Shown here: one piece after another, positions 56,417 to 63,137 of the stretch
Position numbering within the stretch: the first letter of the stretch is position 1
Layout: every line of letters begins with the position of its first letter
Assembly (NCBI RefSeq): GCF_009604455.1
Contig: NZ_WEGL01000009.1
Span: forward strand, 248,001-312,000
Reading direction: 5' to 3'
DNA: 64,000 bases
From: Streptomyces sp. RB17
GTDB taxonomy: Bacteria > Actinomycetota > Actinomycetes > Streptomycetales > Streptomycetaceae
Made by a program: the position numbers and the translations under genes
Notes under the pieces: generated by a model
The model's database searches: none
What the model saw: the letters and a program-made list of their open reading frames with translations, nothing else
What the model was told of the DNA's origin: nothing

Positions 56417-57661
56417 ATGGCCGAACACCCCGCCTACCCCGTAGGCCTCCGCCTCTTCGGCCGCCGCGTGGTCGTCGTCGGTGCCGGCACGGTGGCCCAG
56501 CGCCGTCTCCCGGCACTCATCGCGGCCGGCGCGGACATCGTCGTCGTCTCTCCCGAGGCGACCCCCTCCGTCGAGGCCATGGCGGACGCGGGCGAGATCA
56601 CCTGGGAGCGGCGCCGCTACATGGACGGCGACCTCGCGAACGCCTGGTACGCCCTCATCGCCACCAGCGACCCCGAGACCAACGCCGCCGCCTCCGCCGA
56701 AGCCGAGCGCCACCGCGTCTGGTGCGTGCGCTCGGACGACGCCGACCAGGCGACCGCCTGGACCCCGGCGACCGGTCACAGCGAGGGCGTCACCGTCGCC
56801 GTACTCACCACGGAGGCGCGCGGCCGCGATCCCCGGCACACCGCCGCCATCCGGGACGCGGTGGTCGAGGGCCTGCGCGACGGCACCCTGGTGGCACCCC
56901 ACCACCGCACCCGCACCCCCGGCGTCGCCCTGGTCGGCGGCGGCCCCGGCGACCCCGATCTGATCACGGTCCGCGGCCGCCGGCTGCTCGCCGAGGCGGA
57001 CGTCGTCATCGCCGACCGGCTCGGCCCCCGCGACCTCCTCGACGAACTCCCGCCGCACGTCGAGGTGATCGACGCGGCGAAGATCCCGTACGGCCGTTTC
57101 ATGGCCCAGGAGGCCATCAACAACGCGCTCATCGAGCACGCCCAGCAAGGCAAGTCGGTCGTACGGCTCAAGGGCGGCGACCCGTACGTGTTCGGCCGGG
57201 GCATGGAGGAGGTCCAGGCGCTCGCCGAGGCCGGCGTCCCCTGCACCGTGGTCCCCGGCATCTCCAGCTCGATCTCGGTGCCGGGCGCGGCCGGCATCCC
57301 GGTCACCCACCGGGGCGTGGCGCACGAGTTCACGGTCGTCAGCGGCCATGTCGCCCCGGACGACGAACGCTCGCTGGTCGACTGGCCGGCGCTCGCCAGG
57401 CTCACCGGCACCCTCGTGATCCTGATGGGCGTCGACAAGATCGGGAAGATCGCCGAGACCCTCGTCGCGCACGGCAAGTCCCCGCAGACCCCCGTCGCGC
57501 TGGTGCAGGAGGGTACGACGGCCGCGCAGCGCCGGGTCGACGCCACCCTCGCCACGGTGGCCGAGACGGTACGGACCGAGGACGTGAAGCCCCCGGCGGT
57601 CATCGTCATCGGCGAGGTCGTGAAGGTCGGGCCGGAGCCGGTCGCCCCACCCATGGCTTGA
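56417..57661 (+). CDS. cysG: Siroheme synthase: precorrin-2 dehydrogenase plus uroporphyrinogen-III C-methyltransferase
   Basis: Makes precorrin-2 from uroporphyrinogen III, feeding siroheme and cobalamin. 414 residues from ATG 56417 (GAGGAG 9 nt upstream). The N-terminal NAD-binding part is GRRVVVVGAGTVAQRRLPAL; the methyltransferase part has ALVGGGPGDPDLITVRGRRL, IPYGRFMAQEAINNALIEHA and VRLKGGDPYVFGRGMEEVQA. It is shorter than E. coli CysG (about 457), with a trimmed middle region, so ferrochelatase activity is uncertain. It follows the cobT terminator and is probably transcribed separately. Confidence 0.95.
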   Translation: MAEHPAYPVGLRLFGRRVVVVGAGTVAQRRLPALIAAGADIVVVSPEATPSVEAMADAGEITWERRRYMDGDLANAWYALIATSDPETNAAASAEAERHRVWCVRSDDADQATAWTPATGHSEGVTVAVLTTEARGRDPRHTAAIRDAVVEGLRDGTLVAPHHRTRTPGVALVGGGPGDPDLITVRGRRLLAEADVVIADRLGPRDLLDELPPHVEVIDAAKIPYGRFMAQEAINNALIEHAQQGKSVVRLKGGDPYVFGRGMEEVQALAEAGVPCTVVPGISSSISVPGAAGIPVTHRGVAHEFTVVSGHVAPDDERSLVDWPALARLTGTLVILMGVDKIGKIAETLVAHGKSPQTPVALVQEGTTAAQRRVDATLATVAETVRTEDVKPPAVIVIGEVVKVGPEPVAPPMA

Positions 57662-57734
57662 TCATGCGTAACCCGGGGTAACCTACCCGTTCCCAGCCGT
57701 TGGCAGCACACCCAGGACAAGGCAGTATCACCCT

Positions 57735-58553
57735 GTGGCCGATCTCATCACCGTCGAGGATCCCGACGACCCGCGCCTGCGCGACTACACAGGCCTGACC
57801 GACGTCGAGCTGCGCCGCAAGCGCGAGCCCGCCGAGGGCCTGTTCATCGCCGAGGGCGAGAAGGTCATCCGCAGGGCCAAGGAAGCGGGCTACGAGATGC
57901 GCTCCATGCTGCTCTCGGCCAAGTGGATCGACGTCATGCGCGACGTCATCGACGAACTGCCCGCCCCGGTCTACGCCGTGAGCCCTGAGCTCGCCGAGCA
58001 GGTCACCGGCTACCACGTGCACCGCGGCGCGCTCGCCTCCATGCAGCGCAAACCGCTGCCCACGGCCGGCGAACTGCTGCGCTCCGCACGCCGGGTCGTG
58101 GTCATGGAGTCGGTCAACGACCACACCAACATCGGCGCGATCTTCCGCTCGGCCGCCGCCCTCGGCATGGACGCGGTCCTGCTGTCGCCCGACTGCGCCG
58201 ACCCGCTGTACCGCCGGAGCGTCAAGGTCTCCATGGGCGCGGTGTTCTCGGTGCCGTACGCCCGTCTGGAGACCTGGCCCAAGGGACTGGAGTCGGTCCG
58301 CGAGGCCGGCTTCACCCTGCTCGCGCTCACCCCGGACGACAAGGCCCGCACCCTGGACGAGGCCGCCCCGCACCGCATGGACCGGGTGGCCCTGATGCTC
58401 GGCGCCGAGGGCGACGGACTGTCCACGCAGGCCCTGGTCGCCGCCGACGAATGGGTCCGCATCCCGATGTCCCACGGCGTCGACTCGCTCAACGTGGGCG
58501 CGGCCGCGGCCGTCGCCTTCTACGCGGTGACCGCCGGCCGCCCGGAGGCCTAG
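57735..58553 (+). CDS. TrmH/SpoU-family RNA 2'-O-methyltransferase
   Basis: 272 residues from GTG 57735. The N-terminal substrate-binding part is LRRKREPAEGLFIAEGEKVI; the SPOUT knot motifs are VVVMESVNDHTNIGAIFRSA (motif 1), VALMLGAEGDGLSTQ (motif 2) and WVRIPMSHGVDSLNVGAAAA (motif 3). It methylates ribose 2'-OH in rRNA or tRNA with SAM; the target base is not predictable. Some relatives are resistance methylases, but nothing here indicates that role. It is convergent with the kinase gene, 16 nt apart. Confidence 0.92.
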   Translation: MADLITVEDPDDPRLRDYTGLTDVELRRKREPAEGLFIAEGEKVIRRAKEAGYEMRSMLLSAKWIDVMRDVIDELPAPVYAVSPELAEQVTGYHVHRGALASMQRKPLPTAGELLRSARRVVVMESVNDHTNIGAIFRSAAALGMDAVLLSPDCADPLYRRSVKVSMGAVFSVPYARLETWPKGLESVREAGFTLLALTPDDKARTLDEAAPHRMDRVALMLGAEGDGLSTQALVAADEWVRIPMSHGVDSLNVGAAAAVAFYAVTAGRPEA

Positions 58554-58569
58554 CCTTCCGGGCTGCCGG

Positions 58570-59979
58570 TCACATCCTGAAGTCCCGGCTCGGTGCCGGC
58601 CCGTACCGCTCGGCCACCGGCCGGTCGGCGTCCGCCGACGCATGGCCGGGCTGCGCCTGCCCCTGACGTCGGAGGCCGCCGTCGCCGAGGCCGCGGGCCG
58701 GGCCCTGGCAGCCCTGCGCGACCGCGATGCCGAGCGCCACGAGCAGCGTCACCACGACGAACACGAACAGCCGCTGGCGCAGCAGCCGGGGGTTGGCCGG
58801 CCGCAGTCCGGTGCCCGTCGTACGCTGCGCCGGACGCCCGGAACCGCCCCGGCCGGCGGGACGGCTTCCGCCACCCGGGCGTGGCCCGGTGCCGCGTGGC
58901 GCCGGGGCCGGGCGCGCCGAGCCCGGCCGGGCAGGGGCACCCGCAGCATTGCCACGCGGGGTGTTGCCGGTCCGTGGGGACGCGCCGCCACGCGCCGGCG
59001 CACCGCCCCGGGCGTTGGGACCGGCGTGCGGCACCGGCGTGCCGGGCGCGGTGCGCCGCTGGGTGCGCTGCTGCTCGGGGTAGGTGTCGACGAGCCGACC
59101 GGTGGGCCGGTCCGCCTCCGCTGCGCGCGGCGCCGGCGGCCGTACGTCGGTCAGGCCCTGCGCCTCGCGGGCGGCGATCTCCTTGAGCCGCAGCGACAGC
59201 TGCAGCGTGCTGGGCCGGTCGTCGGGATCCTTCGCCAGACACGCGCGGATCAGCGGGGCGAGCGCGTCCGGTACGCCGTACAGCTGCGGTTCCTCGTGCA
59301 CCACCCGGTACAGCATCACCTCGGAACTGCCGTGCCCGAAGGGCGAGTCGCCGGTGGAGGCGTAGGCGAGGGTCGCTCCCAGGGAGAAGACGTCCGTCGC
59401 CGGGGTGACGGCCGCGCCGCGCACCTGCTCGGGCGCGAGGAAGCCCGGGGAGCCTACCGCCGTACCGACGTGGGTCAGCGTGGAGGCGCCGGTTGCCCAG
59501 GCGATGCCGAAGTCGATGATCCGCGGCCCCTTCGGGGACAGCAGGATGTTGGACGGCTTGAGGTCCCGGTGGACGACACCGGCCTCGTGCACCGCGACCA
59601 GCCCCTCGGACAGCGCGGCACCGACCGCCGCGGTGTCGGCCGCGCTGAGCGCGCCCTCGTCGGCGACCTTGTCGTGCAGGGAGGGCCCGGGTACGTACTG
59701 CGTGGCGAACCAGGGCCGCTCGGCCTCCAGGTCCGCGGCGACCAGCCGGGCCGTGCAGCCGCCCCTGATCCGCCGGGCCGCCGAGACCTCACGGGCGAAC
59801 CGCGACCGGAACTCCTGGTCCTCCGCCAGATCGGGCCGGATCACCTTCAGGGCGACCCGCTGCCCCTTCTTGTCGGAGCCGAGGTAGACCACACCCATCC
59901 CGCCCGCGCCGAGCCGTCGGTGAAGCCTGAACGAGCCGACGACGCGCGGGTCCTCGCGCCTCAGGCGCATCATCGCCAT
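58570..59979 (-). CDS. Transmembrane Ser/Thr protein kinase
   Basis: 469 residues from ATG 59979 (GGGG 6 nt upstream; ATG 59985 and a frame to 60015 are alternatives). The Hanks-type kinase domain is complete: glycine loop RRLGAGGMGVVYLGSDKKGQ, Lys45 in VALKVIRPD, catalytic HRDLKPSNILL (Asp139), DFGIA (156) and the PGFLAPEQVRG segment. A long Pro/Arg/Gly-rich linker (about residues 285-400) leads to one membrane helix (RLFVFVVVTLLVALGIAVAQ) and a short outer tail, so there is no large sensor domain such as PASTA. Substrates are unknown. A 608-bp gap precedes it. Confidence 0.93.
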   Translation of the reverse strand: MAMMRLRREDPRVVGSFRLHRRLGAGGMGVVYLGSDKKGQRVALKVIRPDLAEDQEFRSRFAREVSAARRIRGGCTARLVAADLEAERPWFATQYVPGPSLHDKVADEGALSAADTAAVGAALSEGLVAVHEAGVVHRDLKPSNILLSPKGPRIIDFGIAWATGASTLTHVGTAVGSPGFLAPEQVRGAAVTPATDVFSLGATLAYASTGDSPFGHGSSEVMLYRVVHEEPQLYGVPDALAPLIRACLAKDPDDRPSTLQLSLRLKEIAAREAQGLTDVRPPAPRAAEADRPTGRLVDTYPEQQRTQRRTAPGTPVPHAGPNARGGAPARGGASPRTGNTPRGNAAGAPARPGSARPAPAPRGTGPRPGGGSRPAGRGGSGRPAQRTTGTGLRPANPRLLRQRLFVFVVVTLLVALGIAVAQGCQGPARGLGDGGLRRQGQAQPGHASADADRPVAERYGPAPSRDFRM

Positions 59980-60587
59980 GTTCATCCCCGCTGCCCGGTC
60001 CCTGTGACGTGGCACAGCTTACGTTTCCACGGCCGCCTGCGCGCAGAGGCCGCGCCCTCCGGGCCGGACGGATTGTGCGGACGGCCGGTACGACATGAAA
60101 CGCGGTCAGGAAGCGAGTTCGCACGGGGTCCTTGGGCCGTCAGTACCCCCAACCGATCGTCGACGTCCGGGTGTTGAGGTCACGAGACGGCAGGTGATGC
60201 CGGTGCGGGCAGCCGTCTCGCCCCCGCTGCGCACCGACCGTGGACCCGGGTCCGGGACGGGCCGCGCACCGGACGCGGCGCACCTCCCACACCCGTCCGG
60301 AGTGATCGAAGTCACTCCTCGTGGTCGTCGGACGCTTCGGAAATGACCGGACACAGTGGGTGCCCCTTCCGGGAAGACCCCGAGACCCTGACCGGCGTCT
60401 CCACCCAGGGGAGTACGTCCCGAGTTGTGGCTCATCCTCGGGGAGGCCCGGCAATCGATACGAGGGCATGACGCCCGGCAGCCGCCCCACGCCTAGATTT
60501 GAGGTCAAGCGGCGGGTGCAGCACTCGTCCCCCGAGGTCAGACACCCGCCGCTGCTGATGACAACCGACACGGTCAGGAGAGGGACC
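59980..60587. promoter_or_regulatory. 608-bp divergent intergenic region with inverted repeats
   Basis: No gene is supported here. AGTGATCGAAGTCACT (60301-60316) resembles a BldD site (AGTGA, gap, TCAC). AGCGGCGGGTG (60508-60518) and CACCCGCCGCT (60543-60553) form a perfect 11-bp stem with a 24-nt loop, ending 34 nt before the small membrane gene, probably in its 5' leader. The rest shows nothing I can name. Confidence 0.45.
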
Positions 60588-60764
60588 ATGGCCCACACGG
60601 CACCGCGACGCCCGGCGTTCGCACCGCGCCGCACGGGCCGCCGCCACCCCCTGGTGGCGACGCTCATGGCCCTTCCTCTGGCGGCCCTGCTCCTGCTCGT
60701 CTTCGACGGCTGGGAGACGGTGGCCACACAGGCGTCGTCCGTGGGTGCGATGCTGGGGCGCTGA
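60588..60764 (+). CDS. Small single-pass membrane protein
   Basis: 58 residues from ATG 60588 (GAGAGGGACC upstream). The N-terminus is basic (APRRPAFAPRRTGRRHP), then one helix (LVATLMALPLAALLLLVFDG) and a short outer tail (WETVATQASSVGAMLGR). The strong ribosome site, the long hairpin in its leader and a 14-bp terminator after it support a real gene. No function can be assigned. Confidence 0.7.
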   Translation: MAHTAPRRPAFAPRRTGRRHPLVATLMALPLAALLLLVFDGWETVATQASSVGAMLGR

Positions 60765-60852
60765 GCGGCGACCCCAGGCCCGGAAGAGCGGTCCGGGCGG
60801 GGACATCCATCCAGGAAACCCCGTGGGGACGGGGGTGCGGCGGACGGCACAA

Positions 60853-60884
60853 ATGCCGGCGCAGCTGGGGAGCTGCGCCGGCAT
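60853..60884 (+). terminator. Strong hairpin terminator after small membrane protein gene
   Basis: ATGCCGGCGCAGCT (60853-60866) pairs perfectly with AGCTGCGCCGGCAT (60871-60884), loop GGGG: a 14-bp stem, 88 nt after the stop. Confidence 0.88.
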
Positions 60885-60978
60885 GCGCCGTTTATGGGGG
60901 CCGGTGGGGGTCTCGCCGTGGCGGTGCGGGCTCTCGCCGTGGGGGTGCGGCGTATTGCCGGCTGCGGGTCCGCCGTGG

Positions 60979-61005
60979 CTGGTCGCGCAGTTCCCCCCGC
61001 CCCTT
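60979..61005 (-). repeat. Dispersed GC-rich repeat, copy 4
   Basis: Reverse strand AAGGGGCGGGGGGAACTGCG then CGACCAGCCACGGCGGACCC; the same core as copies 1-3, and closest in its tail (CCAGCC..CGGACCCGCAGCCGGCAA) to copy 1. Confidence 0.65.
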
Positions 61006-61100
61006 GGGGAGCTGCGGTGCCGGCGCCTTCGAAGCACCGCCGCCGCGGCACGGCCGGCACCAGTACCCTCAACTGCGCAGCCCACCGTCCCGAGGCACCG

Positions 61101-62066
61101 TTGACCACTGACACCCCCGCGCTCATACCCGCGCTCACCGCGAAGGTCAGAGCTGCCGCCCACCCCGACACCGGCGCAGCCCCCTGCACCTGCGCGGGCG
61201 CGGGCCCCCTCGCCGACCGCCCCGACGCCACCGTCGTACGGCACGCGGACACCGTCGCCAAGGCCCACGCCCCCGATACCGCCCCCGCCGAGCTGACCCG
61301 GCGCCTCTCCGTGGCCGCCCGCCTCCCGGACGTCCTCCTGCCCCCGCTGACCGTGACCCCCACGCCCCTCCACGACCGCCTGGTGACCTTCTGGCCGTAC
61401 GGCGCTCCCGTGGACCCCGACGACCGGGACGCGGCGCCCTGGGAAGCCGCCGCCACCCTCCTCGCCCGCCTGCACCGCGCGCCCCCGCCCGACGGCCTGC
61501 CCCCGATGCGCGGCCCCGTCAAGGCCGCCCGCGCCGTCGCCCGGTTGTACGCGGCCCTGCGCGTCGCGGCCGAGCCCCATCCGGCGGCCTGCCCGGTCCT
61601 CGCCGCCTGGGCCGCGCTTCCCGCCTGGGCCCGCGGCGAAGCTCCCATGCCCGGCCCGCCCGCCCTCTGCCACGGCGACCTGCACCTCGGCCAGCTCGTC
61701 CGTCACCCCGCACCGGACGGCCCCTGGCGGCTGATCGACGTCGACGACCTGGGAACCGGCGCCCCGGCCTGGGACCTCGCCCGCCCCGCCGCCTGGTACG
61801 CCTGCGGGCTCCTCCCGCCCGACGAGTGGAACCGTTTCCTCGGCGCGTACCGGCGGGCGGGCGGCCCGGCCGTACCCGCCGCCGGCGACCCCTGGCCCGC
61901 CCTGGACGTCCCGGCCCGCGCACTGAGCGTGCAGACGGCCGCCCTCGCCGTCACCAAGGCGCTCGCGGCGGGCCGCCCGCTGGACGAGGTGGAACAGGCG
62001 GTCGTCGACGCCTGTGCCCGAATGACCCCGATTCCGTACCAGTTGGCGCCCGAAGCGGCGGACTAG
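61101..62066 (+). CDS. Aminoglycoside/maltokinase-like phosphotransferase
   Basis: 321 residues from TTG 61101 (GAGG 6 nt upstream); no ATG or GTG gives a better start. The kinase-like fold is recognised by the catalytic loop ALCHGDLHLGQLVRHPAP and the metal motif WRLIDVDDLGTGAPAWDLAR. The loop has Gln where most aminoglycoside kinases have Asn (HGDxxxxN); HGDLHLGQ is, as I recall, the form found in maltokinases. The N-terminal lobe is short and Ala/Pro-rich (ALIPALTAKVRAAAHPDTGA). The substrate is unknown and resistance should not be inferred. The next gene is a His-rich zinc ribbon 80 nt downstream. Confidence 0.85.
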   Translation: MTTDTPALIPALTAKVRAAAHPDTGAAPCTCAGAGPLADRPDATVVRHADTVAKAHAPDTAPAELTRRLSVAARLPDVLLPPLTVTPTPLHDRLVTFWPYGAPVDPDDRDAAPWEAAATLLARLHRAPPPDGLPPMRGPVKAARAVARLYAALRVAAEPHPAACPVLAAWAALPAWARGEAPMPGPPALCHGDLHLGQLVRHPAPDGPWRLIDVDDLGTGAPAWDLARPAAWYACGLLPPDEWNRFLGAYRRAGGPAVPAAGDPWPALDVPARALSVQTAALAVTKALAAGRPLDEVEQAVVDACARMTPIPYQLAPEAAD

Positions 62067-62146
62067 GCTGCAACCGGCCAGGGCTGGACGGAGTCTGTCC
62101 TGGGGAGATGTGAAGCAGGACCGACCGGCGAGGAGTTGAGCCGACC

Positions 62147-62434
62147 ATGCATTGTCCGAAATGCCACGCGCCGATGCACACCTACAACCGCAGCGGCGTC
62201 CAGATCGAGCAGTGCAGCGGCTGCCGCGGCATCTTCCTCGACTACGGCGAGCTGGAGGCGCTGACCCAGCTGGAGGCCCAGTGGTCCAAGCCGGCCCCGC
62301 CCGCCCCGCAGGCGTACCCGGCGCCGCCCGCCCCCGCCTGGGGTGCCCCGCACGGCGGTCACCACGGTCACCATGGGCACCATGAACACCACGGCCACCA
62401 CCAGAGCTGGGCGCACATGCTGTTCTCCAGCTGA
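62147..62434 (+). CDS. Small zinc-ribbon protein with His-rich tail
   Basis: 95 residues from ATG 62147 (GAGGAG upstream). The zf-TFIIB-type ribbon has CPKC (residues 3-6) and CSGC (about 23-26), then RGIFLDYGELEALTQLEAQW. After a Pro/Ala linker the tail is GGHHGHHGHHEHHGHHQSWA, with many histidines that could bind nickel, zinc or copper. The family has no firm function; the tail suggests metal storage or sensing. A 13-bp terminator stem follows at once. Confidence 0.87.
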   Translation: MHCPKCHAPMHTYNRSGVQIEQCSGCRGIFLDYGELEALTQLEAQWSKPAPPAPQAYPAPPAPAWGAPHGGHHGHHGHHEHHGHHQSWAHMLFSS

Positions 62435-62443
62435 GTGCATGAA

Positions 62444-62473
62444 GAAGCCCCCGGTCACGAGACCGGGGGCTTC
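62444..62473 (+). terminator. Hairpin terminator after zinc-ribbon gene
   Basis: GAAGCCCCCGGTC (62444-62456) pairs perfectly with GACCGGGGGCTTC (62461-62473), loop ACGA, 9 nt after the stop. It also faces the end of the leftward tRNA group. Confidence 0.92.
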
Positions 62474-62481
62474 CTGATGTG

Positions 62482-62553
62482 TGGACGATACTGGGATTGA
62501 ACCAGTGACCTCTTCCGTGTCAGGGAAGCGCTCTCCCGCTGAGCTAATCGTCC
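62482..62553 (-). tRNA. tRNA-Val (GAC), copy 1
   Basis: 72 nt. Acceptor GGACGAT/ATCGTCC, D arm GCTC..GAGC, anticodon stem CTTCC/GGAAG with loop CTGACAC (anticodon GAC), T arm ACTGG-TTCAATC-CCAGT, discriminator A. CCA is not encoded. Confidence 0.97.
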
Positions 62554-62560
62554 GCAGGCC

Positions 62561-62576
62561 GTGACCCATGGGTCAC
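62561..62576. other. Perfect 16-bp palindrome between tRNA-Val copies 1 and 2
   Basis: GTGACCCATGGGTCAC, perfect inverted repeat in the 29-nt spacer. A likely processing or folding feature of the tRNA precursor. Confidence 0.6.
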
Positions 62577-62582
62577 AGGCAG

Positions 62583-62654
62583 TGCGCGATACTGGGATTG
62601 AACCAGTGACCTCTTCCGTGTCAGGGAAGCGCTCTCCCGCTGAGCTAATCGCGC
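62583..62654 (-). tRNA. tRNA-Val (GAC), copy 2 with altered acceptor stem
   Basis: 72 nt. The body is identical to the other Val copies, but the acceptor stem is GCGCGAT/ATCGCGC: pairs 2-71 and 3-70 differ with both partners changed, so pairing is kept. Anticodon GAC, discriminator A. Confidence 0.96.
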
Positions 62655-62701
62655 GGGCGGGGATCTTCGAGAAGACCCGTGGATCTCACGAGAAGATCCA
62701 G

Positions 62702-62773
62702 TGGACGATACTGGGATTGAACCAGTGACCTCTTCCGTGTCAGGGAAGCGCTCTCCCGCTGAGCTAATCGTCC
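62702..62773 (-). tRNA. tRNA-Val (GAC), copy 3
   Basis: 72 nt, identical in sequence to copy 1 (acceptor GGACGAT/ATCGTCC, anticodon GAC). It is the first Val gene after tRNA-Cys in the leftward group. Confidence 0.97.
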
Positions 62774-62774
62774 T

Positions 62775-62848
62775 TGGAGGTGGAGACGGGATTTGAACCC
62801 GTGTAGACGGCTTTGCAGGCCGTTGCCTCGCCTCTCGGCCACTCCACC
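62775..62848 (-). tRNA. tRNA-Cys (GCA)
   Basis: 71 nt plus encoded CCA (62775-62777). Acceptor GGTGGAG/CTCCACC, anticodon loop CTGCAAA with anticodon GCA, discriminator T (U73), which is typical of tRNA-Cys. It is the only tRNA here with CCA encoded. Confidence 0.97.
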
Positions 62849-62886
62849 AGGAGTGTAGGGGATCGGGATGACCCCTTCTTCCTTCG

Positions 62887-62959
62887 AGCGGACGACGAGG
62901 CTCGAACTCGCGACCTCAACCTTGGCAAGGTTGCGCTCTACCAACTGAGCTACGTCCGC
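62887..62959 (-). tRNA. tRNA-Gly (GCC)
   Basis: 73 nt. Acceptor GCGGACG/CGTCCGC, anticodon stem CAACC/GGTTG with loop TTGCCAA (anticodon GCC), T loop TTCGAGC, discriminator T. First gene of the leftward Gly-Cys-Val-Val-Val group. Confidence 0.97.
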
Positions 62960-63124
62960 CTGTCGTTTCGGTCGGCTTACGCGTCCCGGCGACGTGTTGA
63001 ACTCTAGCGGATTCCCGGGCCAGTACAAAAACGCGTTTGCGCAGCGTGCTGCGCTGCCCCCGACGGACCCCGTGGTCGGCGCCGCCTCCGGGACATCCCG
63101 GGGTCACCGGTCGGACACCCGACC

Positions 63125-63130
63125 TAGACT
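63125..63130 (+). promoter_or_regulatory. Probable -10 element of leaderless pabB transcript
   Basis: TAGACT ends 7 nt before the GTG at 63138, so the transcription start would be the start codon itself. No ribosome site is present. The -35 region is not clear. Confidence 0.5.
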
Positions 63131-63137
63131 CGACCAC

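Larger units (their letters stand above)
60765..61100 (+). other. 336-bp intergenic region with terminator and repeats
   Basis: Contains the terminator at 60853-60884, a 21-bp tandem duplication at 60911-60952 (TCTCGCCGTGGCGGTGCGGG., repeated with few changes) and dispersed repeat copy 4 on the reverse strand. No gene is supported. Confidence 0.6.

Noticed and set aside
57735..58553. The TrmH-type methyltransferase as an antibiotic-resistance gene.
   Set aside because: The family is mainly housekeeping RNA methylation and nothing in the neighbourhood points to resistance or an antibiotic cluster.
60106..60435. A 109-codon minus-strand frame in the gap after the kinase gene.
   Set aside because: Low-complexity Arg/Gly/Pro/Ser composition with no ribosome site or domain.
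62482..62959. An integrated element at the tRNA-Val or other tRNA genes.
   Set aside because: No integrase, no displaced tRNA fragment and no change in composition next to the tRNA group.
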